Positions 34,186 to 39,886 of a stretch of 39,886 bases of DNA are shown here, one piece after another; within the stretch, counting starts at the first letter, position 1; the number at the start of each line of letters is the position of its first letter. Origin of the DNA: an uncultured Flavobacterium sp. (GTDB lineage Bacteria; Bacteroidota; Bacteroidia; Flavobacteriales; Flavobacteriaceae); the NCBI RefSeq assembly GCF_946479975.1, contig NZ_CAMLIX010000016.1, forward strand, positions 1 to 39,886. The letters run 5' to 3'. The translations under genes and the position numbers were made by a program. The notes under the pieces are model-generated. The model worked only from the letters and a program-made list of their open reading frames with translations, made no database searches and had not been told where the DNA came from.

Positions 34186-35768
34186 GCTACCGGCGCATCT
34201 GGCAAACTGCTGTATGAAACACCTGTAATATTAGCACTTTCATTATTGTTTTTATCCAAAGCTGTTACCAGGAAATAATTATTTGGAGCAGTCAATTGAG
34301 CTGTAGTCAATACAAGTTGAGTTGCATTTACAATGTCCACAACTTTAGTTCCGTCTTGTTTAAAATTTGGGATATCTGCCTGCGTAGCAAATGCATACAC
34401 TACATATTTTATTGCCAAATCACCATCAGAAGCGGCAACTGGAGCATCCCATTTCAAAACATTTCCTTCAAATCTAATATTTGTTGGCTGCAATGGACAT
34501 ACATTATCTTTCCACGGCATTGACGGCGGGAAAGATTTAAATTTATATTGATTATTCTGCAAAGTCGTGGCTATTCCTTTTTCGTTGCTCATTATAAATT
34601 GAGTCGAATACGAAGTCTGACCAAAAGTATTTGTCATTCCAGGAATTCGGTTTTGATCTATTTGATTTTGAATTTCCGAAGCCGGCCAATTCTGAGATGA
34701 AGTACTCGGCAAGCGATCATAACCTTGGCTCACATATAAATGTCGGCCGTAAGTTGCTGCTTGATCATTCCACCATTGCGAAAGTTTGATATAATCTTGA
34801 GAACCGCCAATTTTCCAATACAATTGAGGCGAAATAAAATCTACTTTGCCATTTTGAAGCCAGTTTATTGGATCACAATATAAAGCACTGTAAGAAGGGT
34901 TTCCAACAATTCCGGCTGGAACACCACTTTTCCAAATACCAAATGGAGCAACTCCAAAAACAATATTTTTATTATTATTGGCATTAATAACCTGCAAAGC
35001 GTCATAAACACCTGCAATCATTTTATTAACGTTATCACGGCGCCAATCATCAATATTGCTTATTCCCGTTGGGTTGTTATTGGCATAAGTTGCCGCATCC
35101 TGATTGTTCCCCATTCCTTGATCCGGGTAAAAATAATCGTCGAAAACAATTCCGTCAATATCATATCGCGAAGCAATATCCTGCACAATACTTATAATAT
35201 AGTTTTTTACAGCAGGCAAACCTGGATTCAAAATCTTAAGATTAGCATTATTAGAAGCCGTAAAAACCCAAGAAGGATTAAGTTTAGAAACATGATTATT
35301 AGCCAAGGTATAGCCTCCAACACTCGCACGATATGGATTCAGCCAAGCATGCAAATCTAATCCACGTTTTCTGCATTCTGTTATCGCAAAACTCAAAGGA
35401 TCCCACATCGGATTTGGAGCAACGCCTTGTGTTCCTGTAAGCCAGTATGACCAAGGCTCAATCGATGAATTGTAAAGAGCATCACATTCTGGTCGAACTT
35501 GAAAATAAACCGTATTGATTCCGGTAAGAACCAATTTATCTAAAATGGTAATCAGCTCCGCTTGTTGAACTGCAGGAGTTGCAGTTCTGTTGCTAGGCCA
35601 ATCCAAGTTATAAACAGACGTCAAATAAGTACCTCTTAAGTCCACTTTTGGACTCATGCTTATTTCCGCACCACTATTAGAACAGCCCGGTATTATATTG
35701 GTTCCTTGACCAATTACAAGGCTATTGACAATTATTAAAAAGAATAGATTAAGTAGTTTTTGCTTCAT
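32049..35768 (-). CDS. GHL10-family glycoside hydrolase (DUF187), multidomain, T9SS-exported
   Basis: A 1239-residue protein starting at ATG 35768 (MKQKLLNLFF, signal peptide about 1-20); an ORF start at 35828 would place 20 residues before the signal. Residues about 40-400 form a GHL10/DUF187 TIM barrel ('DLRGTYLTSVYNLDWP', 'GINTVYFQVRPECDALY', 'GLDLHAWLNPYRA', 'DIDGIVFDDYFYP', 'FGVAPFGIWKSG'), a family linked to hydrolysis of peptide-free or denuded peptidoglycan glycan strands. After a linker and a fibronectin-like domain come the same golvesin-C-like, twin PKD, jelly-roll and T9SS domains as in the amidase downstream. The LacI regulator upstream on the same strand (377 bases away) probably controls it. 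With the amidase it could strip peptides and then cut the glycan of murein fragments. Confidence 0.9.
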   Translation of the reverse strand: MKQKLLNLFFLIIVNSLVIGQGTNIIPGCSNSGAEISMSPKVDLRGTYLTSVYNLDWPSNRTATPAVQQAELITILDKLVLTGINTVYFQVRPECDALYNSSIEPWSYWLTGTQGVAPNPMWDPLSFAITECRKRGLDLHAWLNPYRASVGGYTLANNHVSKLNPSWVFTASNNANLKILNPGLPAVKNYIISIVQDIASRYDIDGIVFDDYFYPDQGMGNNQDAATYANNNPTGISNIDDWRRDNVNKMIAGVYDALQVINANNNKNIVFGVAPFGIWKSGVPAGIVGNPSYSALYCDPINWLQNGKVDFISPQLYWKIGGSQDYIKLSQWWNDQAATYGRHLYVSQGYDRLPSTSSQNWPASEIQNQIDQNRIPGMTNTFGQTSYSTQFIMSNEKGIATTLQNNQYKFKSFPPSMPWKDNVCPLQPTNIRFEGNVLKWDAPVAASDGDLAIKYVVYAFATQADIPNFKQDGTKVVDIVNATQLVLTTAQLTAPNNYFLVTALDKNNNESANITGVSYSSLPDAPVAVSPTEGQLYVSSPVNFSWNSSVSNGDYRIQVSKSATGWTETNGFTSATTPNAAVVVNAVVNTTMSYVWDQANSVVYEAPAGGTTYYYTIRSYSAATGTSKYSAPVSFTPKSANCTLPGTTVITVDNPDATLVGSWTATSATAGYVGSNYIHDGDTAKGTKTATFTPTITQRGRYEVFIDHTAGTNRANNVPVDIIHESGTTTVPVNQQINNGTWVSLGTYNLSAGTSNKVVIRTTGTSGVVIADAVRFYFVDCLPDATPPVADFTPASATICAGQTVTYTNASTNAASYSWSFPGGTPSTSTAANPVVTYNTAGTYNVALTATNGAGSNTKTLTNVITANPSGAVTASFTAPYSEVATGENMTLTNTSTGATAYAWTFPNGSPATSTSANPTVNFTTTGTKTITLVASNACGSNTYTMAICVGTNTKTTLETFETSAGRFTSAPTASGSTAGIATTSTLARATDSYKNGTASLKAVLNDNTAITTNWLVRLLSGGGTPANNQAFVGNQGSFGFWMKTSTANAGATVTAWIDDTDGLEELPPQTIINNGSWNYYGWFLPTAVGTTITTGNGIVGGVSVTLDAIVIKQNNTANTMTVWIDDIQHNYISACAGTRKMSNVEDVAALEEEKVEDIKVSDELIVYPNPTNGILNLKLDSNVKSDVRLFNITGQQLINTTFEGTEQQLDLNNFGNGIYLLQVTTDGKITTKKVILNK

Positions 35769-35815
35769 AGATCTGGATGTTTTCGTTAAAATAATAGTAA
35801 ATATATTATAAAAAA

Positions 35816-36135
35816 GACGCAAAAACACTTATTTAATAACGGGATTTATAATTGAAAAACGCAACAAAACGCAAAAATGAGATTCAAAAATGCACAAAAC
35901 CTTATGAACACACGAAAATTTTTAGCAGGAAATAATCAACAATTGTTAATAAAATATTTTAAAATTGTAGCATTTTTTTTGGTTTTTAGGAAAAACACTA
36001 CAATATTTCGATTTGAAGATGATAAAATAAACGCAACAAAAAGAGCTACCACTCTGCTAATCAAGAGTAAAAAAGTTTGAATTGAGTAATTTACCGGAAA
36101 AAATTATTGGGGAAATAGATTTAAATAAAACGCAA
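35816..36135. promoter_or_regulatory. Repeated (A)AACGCAA motifs in the 377-base region before the GHL10 gene
   Basis: ACGCAA cores occur at 35817-35822, 35859-35864, 35869-35874, 36031-36036 and 36130-36135, most of them within AAAACGCAA. Two are exactly 10 bp apart. All point the same way. An AACAATTGTT palindrome lies at 35938-35947. They may be half-sites for the adjacent LacI regulator. No gene is seen in 35769-36145. Confidence 0.35.
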
Positions 36136-36145
36136 AAAGTCAATA

Positions 36146-37177
36146 TTATACACAGATTCTTACCGAAGATTCTCGAACTCTTAATTCTGCATTAAATTCA
36201 AATTTTTCAAAAGACTTATTAATTTCCTTTTTTGCCAATAGTCCAAGCATCACTTCCATGAGTTTGTTTGCCATTGCTTCTAAAGGTTGTGAAACTGCAG
36301 TAATTGTTGGACTATAAATTTTAAATAGCTCGTTGTCATCAAAAGTTATCATTCCTAAATTTTGAATGCGATCCGATTTATTTTCTCTAAAAACTTCTAG
36401 TCCCGCTTGCGTCAAACAATTTGTTGCAAAAAATACAGCATCCAACTCCTTGTTTTCTTCAATAAATGTTTGAATTAATTTTTTTGAATTGCCATCAGGA
36501 ATTTCCTTGCAAGGAATTCGTAGGACATACGATTTTAAACCATGATTAATAATTGCTTTTTCGTAACCCGATGAACGCTGGCGCAATTGCATTTGGTCAG
36601 AATCTGTTGTGATAAAAGCGATGTTTTTAAATTGGTTGGCAATTAAATGATTTGTTGCCTCAAAGACAGCATCAAAGTTCTTAAGGAGAATGCTATGGCA
36701 TTCCAAATCATCAAAAGCGCGATCAAAAAGAATAACAGCGATATCTTCGTCAATCAGTTCTTTTATTGTGCCTTCTATTCCAGGAGAAGGAACTATAATA
36801 AAGCCATCAACTTGCTTATTTTTATACAAATTGATGAGTTCAATAGATTTTGAATCTTGATTTTCGGTACTACAAAATACAAAACGGTAGCCATTATCAT
36901 AAGCAATAGCCTCAACAATTCTTGCTAAACGTGCATAAAAAGGATTCGAAATATCTTCAACCATAAAAACAAGGATTTTCGTTTTTCCTGTTCTAAGGCT
37001 CTGCGCAATTTGATTCGGTTTATAATTTACCTTTCGAGCGTAATCTAAGACTTTCTCTGTCAGCTTATTAGAAATATGTTTCTCTTTTGCTTTGCCATTT
37101 AAAATAAAGGATACAGTGGTAATTGAAGTATTCAATTCCATTGCGATCGTTCTTATAGAAACAGATTTCTTTATCAT
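36146..37177 (-). CDS. LacI/GalR-family transcriptional regulator
   Basis: A 343-residue LacI regulator: helix-turn-helix (about 5-30, 'VSIRTIAMELNTSITTVSFI'), hinge ('VNYKPNQIAQSLRTGKTKIL'), and a ligand-binding domain (about 60-340) with 'VFMVEDISNPFYARLARIVE', 'QVDGFIIVPSPG' and the terminal 'ELRVRESSVR'. ATG 37177 is preferred to a TTG two codons earlier. It lies upstream of the GHL10 gene on the same strand. Local control of the peptidoglycan-scavenging genes is the natural inference; the effector may be an amino sugar. Confidence 0.9.
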   Translation of the reverse strand: MIKKSVSIRTIAMELNTSITTVSFILNGKAKEKHISNKLTEKVLDYARKVNYKPNQIAQSLRTGKTKILVFMVEDISNPFYARLARIVEAIAYDNGYRFVFCSTENQDSKSIELINLYKNKQVDGFIIVPSPGIEGTIKELIDEDIAVILFDRAFDDLECHSILLKNFDAVFEATNHLIANQFKNIAFITTDSDQMQLRQRSSGYEKAIINHGLKSYVLRIPCKEIPDGNSKKLIQTFIEENKELDAVFFATNCLTQAGLEVFRENKSDRIQNLGMITFDDNELFKIYSPTITAVSQPLEAMANKLMEVMLGLLAKKEINKSFEKFEFNAELRVRESSVRICV

Positions 37178-37250
37178 TGGCAAAAATTATAATTTGAGCG
37201 AATTCTTAGAAAAACAAACTAACTTATTCTAATATTTTATTTTAAAAAAA

Positions 37251-37258
37251 CAAATATA
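37251..37258 (-). promoter_or_regulatory. Candidate -7 box of the LacI gene
   Basis: Minus-strand TATATTTG fits TAnnTTTG, 73 bases upstream of ATG 37177. A 16-bp AT-only palindrome (ATTTTATTAATAAAAT, 37280-37295) lies just upstream and could be an operator, though low complexity weakens this. Confidence 0.35.
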
Positions 37259-37379
37259 TAAATAGTTTTATCAATTTACATTTTATTAATAAAATATTTT
37301 AATAATTAAATATTTAAAAATCGGTTTCATTTTTAAGACAAAACCAATCTCAGTTTTTAGGAGCTATAAAATTTGAATG

Positions 37380-38519
37380 CTAATTAGCTTTTTTGCTTTC
37401 CTTCAAATTTAAATCATAAAAAGCTCTCCCGAGTTGCGCTAAAAAGGGCAAGCCAATATCTTCATAATTATAGTGATCATCATTAAAAATTTGATCTTCG
37501 TTCACTAAAAGTGTAGCGCTGATCATAAATTCTATACCATTATATTCATCCACTATGTATGCGCAATCAACTAATGTTCCGTAGGCATCTCCTACTTTAT
37601 TGTAAATTTTTATGTTGCTTGGAATGTCGTCTTTCGTGTCACCAAACATGAAAAACTTGCAATATCCATCGTAGTACGTTTTTGGATCATAACCAGCATT
37701 TTTCGGTAGATTTTGCATGTCATATAAAAAAAGCTCTCTGTTTTTTGCTGACAAATCAAAACGTTCTTTGCTTGAAAAATTATCGGGAAAAACGACTCTT
37801 TTCAAAACACCATGTAAGGTTTCAAGCGGCAAATAATTCTTTGTACTGAAATCCATTGGAGAGTCAACTAATTTACCATCGCTATTGTAACCTTTCCCCT
37901 TTGAAATCTTATTCAGTTTTAAGGGAACTATTGGGCTATCTTTGACACTAGGAATACTAATTTCTTCGCCATTCTCTTTATAAAATATAATTTTCTTTGT
38001 TTCTGATGCTCCCGATTTCGGAGTCGACAAACGATGTACAATACTAACAGGTTTTAATCCTTTATCGCTAAGTGTTTTATTGATATAATCGCGCCCCATA
38101 AATTCATAAAAATCATTGTTAGCCTCATTTGAACTTACCGCAAAAACTTTTCGCAAATCATCTGAAAATGAATGTTTTTCATCTGAACCATCAACGGTAA
38201 AAGTGGTATTTACGTCAACACCATTCATCTTATTAAGCTTTTCTAAAGCCAGGACTGCAATAGGAAGCTTAACCGTGCTTGCTGGATAAAAATAATTTGA
38301 AGCATCAACATTGTACTTATGATCCTTTAAAATAACTTTACCTTTTTTATCTCTTTTTATAGAAGTATAAATAATCTGCAATTCGTAATGATCTGGCTGT
38401 TCTGCCACTTTTTTAATCGCAATATTATCACTTTTTAGAACTTGAGTAATGGGATTTTTTGTTGACTTGCAACCTGAAAAAAGACATAGAAGACTAAATA
38501 AACAAAGAGATTTATACAT
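37380..38519 (-). CDS. Serine hydrolase lipoprotein, class A beta-lactamase fold
   Basis: A 379-residue lipoprotein (lipobox 'FSGC', Cys17). The fold is that of class A beta-lactamases: active-site Ser81 and Lys84 in 'YPASTVKLP', an SxN motif at 129-131 ('VSSNEANND'), and 'YNKVGDAYGT' (K308-V-G310) in the place of KTG. Extra segments around 160-235 make it longer than true beta-lactamases, and KVG replaces K(S/T)G, so a D-Ala peptidase or other murein-related esterase/amidase is as likely as antibiotic hydrolysis. Such proteins occur with MFS transporters and muramyl-sugar genes in Bacteroidota. It lies between the LacI regulator and the MFS gene, with a terminator upstream. Confidence 0.8.
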   Translation of the reverse strand: MYKSLCLFSLLCLFSGCKSTKNPITQVLKSDNIAIKKVAEQPDHYELQIIYTSIKRDKKGKVILKDHKYNVDASNYFYPASTVKLPIAVLALEKLNKMNGVDVNTTFTVDGSDEKHSFSDDLRKVFAVSSNEANNDFYEFMGRDYINKTLSDKGLKPVSIVHRLSTPKSGASETKKIIFYKENGEEISIPSVKDSPIVPLKLNKISKGKGYNSDGKLVDSPMDFSTKNYLPLETLHGVLKRVVFPDNFSSKERFDLSAKNRELFLYDMQNLPKNAGYDPKTYYDGYCKFFMFGDTKDDIPSNIKIYNKVGDAYGTLVDCAYIVDEYNGIEFMISATLLVNEDQIFNDDHYNYEDIGLPFLAQLGRAFYDLNLKESKKAN

Positions 38520-38565
38520 AAAATTAATTTTAGCAGTTCGTTCCTATACAATTGGATTAATATTT

Positions 38566-38594
38566 AAAAAGGAAGGCATTTCTACCTTCCTTTT
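38566..38594 (-). terminator. Terminator after the MFS gene
   Basis: AAAAGGAAGG and CCTTCCTTTT form a 10-bp stem with an 8-base loop (CATTTCTA); on the minus strand a T-run follows. It lies 160 bases past the MFS stop and just upstream of the serine hydrolase, so the two genes are mostly separate transcripts. Confidence 0.6.
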
Positions 38595-38752
38595 CCATTA
38601 AATTATTTACAAAAACAATCTTCATCAATAATCTACAAGCAAAATTGAATTTACTAAAAAATAACCGTTTTTATTGAATTCGACCGGTGCGATTGATAAC
38701 CAAACCATTCAAGCACACAATAGGTAAATGAAATAATTTAAATTGATTTTTA

Positions 38753-39886
38753 TTATGCTTTTTCAGAATAATCTAAATCTACAGAGAAAGTTTCTTTCAA
38801 TTGTGACAACGCCAGCAATGAAATCAGTGATAGCAAAGTTCCTACGACCATTCCTGCACAAATGATATCGCCATCAAAAATTGAATCTCTAAAATAAGAA
38901 TACACCAATATGATCAAAGGCAACGAGCCGCGTACAAAATTTGGTGCTGTCGTGGTGACGGTTGCACGAATATTGGTGCCAAATTGTTCTGCTGCAATTG
39001 TAACAAACAAAACCCAATAACCTACCGATGCACCCATTATCAAGCATAGAAAATAGAATGCTGCAGTTGAAATTCCATCGGCAAGAAGGTATACAAAAAC
39101 CATTGCAAGATTGAATGTCAAGAACCAATACATTACTTTTTTTCTGCTTTTCAGCCACTGGCTCAAAAGTCCGCTGGCGATGTCTCCAAAAACCAATCCT
39201 GCATAACAAAACGCAATAGCTTTTCCGGCTTCGATAGTTTCGGCCTGCTCTATGTTTAATGCTTTTGCAAATTCAGGTGAAAAGGTAATCAATACGCCAA
39301 CCAAAAACCATAAAGGCATTCCGATCAAAATACAGTTTAAGTATTTAAAAAATCTTTTTCTATCGGTAAACAAAGACAAAAAATCACCTTTCTTTTCATT
39401 CTCTTCCTGAACTCTTTTAAAAATTCCAGACTCCGTAATACTGATTCTCAAAAACAACAACAAGATTCCTAAAACACCGCCTGCATAATAACACAAGCGC
39501 CAATCTTGAAAAACGTCATAAATAATATAAGCGGCAACAGCTCCCGAAACTCCAACCGAAGCTACAATCATAGTTCCGTAGCCGCGTTTTTCTTTTGGAA
39601 GTGATTCTGCTACCAGCGTAATTCCTGCTCCAAGTTCTCCGGCAAGACCAATTCCTGCGATAAGTCTCCAAAAGGCATACGCATCAATTGTATGAACCAT
39701 TCCGTTTGCGATATTGGCAACCGAATAAATAAGAATTGAGCCAAACAAAACAGAAATTCTTCCTTTTTTATCGCCAAGGATTCCCCATAAAATTCCGCCA
39801 AACAACATTCCGAACATCTGCATACTGATGAGATATTCGCCTTGATTTCGGATGGCATCACCTGTAATTCCGAGATCTTTCAAACT
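38753..39886 (-). CDS. MFS transporter, sugar-porter-like, 5' end outside window
   Basis: At least 376 residues with about eleven membrane segments; the frame stays open to the window edge, so the start and probably one segment are missing. Major-facilitator signatures: 'GGILWGILGDKKGRISVLFG' (loop 2-3 motif GxLxDxxGRR-like), 'AFWRLIAGIGLAGELGAG', 'LPKEKRGYGTM', and 'GVLGILLLFLRISITESG'. The N-terminal half is close to sugar and organic-acid porters. Near peptidoglycan hydrolases it may import muropeptide sugars (MurNAc or anhydro-sugars), but that is inference from neighbours. Confidence 0.88.
   Translation of the reverse strand, partial: SLKDLGITGDAIRNQGEYLISMQMFGMLFGGILWGILGDKKGRISVLFGSILIYSVANIANGMVHTIDAYAFWRLIAGIGLAGELGAGITLVAESLPKEKRGYGTMIVASVGVSGAVAAYIIYDVFQDWRLCYYAGGVLGILLLFLRISITESGIFKRVQEENEKKGDFLSLFTDRKRFFKYLNCILIGMPLWFLVGVLITFSPEFAKALNIEQAETIEAGKAIAFCYAGLVFGDIASGLLSQWLKSRKKVMYWFLTFNLAMVFVYLLADGISTAAFYFLCLIMGASVGYWVLFVTIAAEQFGTNIRATVTTTAPNFVRGSLPLIILVYSYFRDSIFDGDIICAGMVVGTLLSLISLLALSQLKETFSVDLDYSEKA

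Noticed and set aside
35930..35990. A fifth copy of the leader sORF (frame ending FINNC-stop)
   Set aside because: Only the last two residues and the stop agree with the motif; no KSLxLxGLQP part and no start codon.
37380..38519. Antibiotic-resistance beta-lactamase
   Set aside because: KVG in place of K(S/T)G, additional inserts and a murein-gene context make a resistance call unsafe.

Overview
The window looks like a chromosomal segment of a Bacteroidota bacterium, most likely Flavobacterium or a close relative. It is AT-rich. It carries two SusC-type TonB receptors, type IX secretion (T9SS) C-terminal sorting domains (YPNP motifs), acidic residues after lipoprotein cysteines, and TAnnTTTG -7 promoter boxes. 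I see no rRNA, tRNA, CRISPR array or intact insertion sequence.

Layout. (1) About 1-8.3 kb: the edge of a glycan utilisation locus, with a SusC-type receptor (its SusD partner apparently starts at the window edge), two convergent LacI-family regulators (one with an N-terminal zinc ribbon) and a secreted GH16 endo-beta-glucanase. (2) About 8.4-11.2 kb: two lipoproteins of unknown function. (3) About 11.2-24.2 kb, all on the minus strand: what I read as a complete cyanophycin (multi-Arg-poly-Asp) utilisation locus. In transcription order it has a T9SS-secreted S51 cyanophycinase, SusC, SusD, a cytoplasmic isoaspartyl dipeptidase, a YfcC/ArcD-type transporter, a lipoprotein cyanophycinase, an arginine-deiminase-like hydrolase and CtlX (citrulline hydrolase). 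The 286-aa lipoprotein may be its last gene. The proposed flow is: polymer cut outside to beta-Asp-Arg dipeptides, import, cleavage to Asp plus Arg, then Arg to citrulline to ornithine with release of ammonia. (4) About 24.3-27.7 kb: an SDR-DUF2867 protein, a short SDR and a two-domain fasciclin lipoprotein. (5) About 28.3-39.9 kb: a likely peptidoglycan-fragment scavenging region, with a secreted amidase and a GHL10 glycosidase sharing a near-identical C-terminal half of about 700 residues, a LacI regulator, a class-A-beta-lactamase-fold serine hydrolase and a truncated MFS transporter.

The most striking unlisted signal lies in the two long leaders of the cyanophycin locus, upstream of susC and of the secreted cyanophycinase. 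Each leader holds two tiny ORFs of 26-27 codons. All four end in the same peptide, KSL(Y/T)L(K/R)GLQPIFNC followed by a stop. The copies differ almost only at synonymous positions, while their N-termini vary. This is the pattern expected of a translated leader peptide, possibly a metabolite-sensing ribosome-arrest peptide, and no protein regulator is encoded in the locus. Function is inferred; coding conservation is seen directly.
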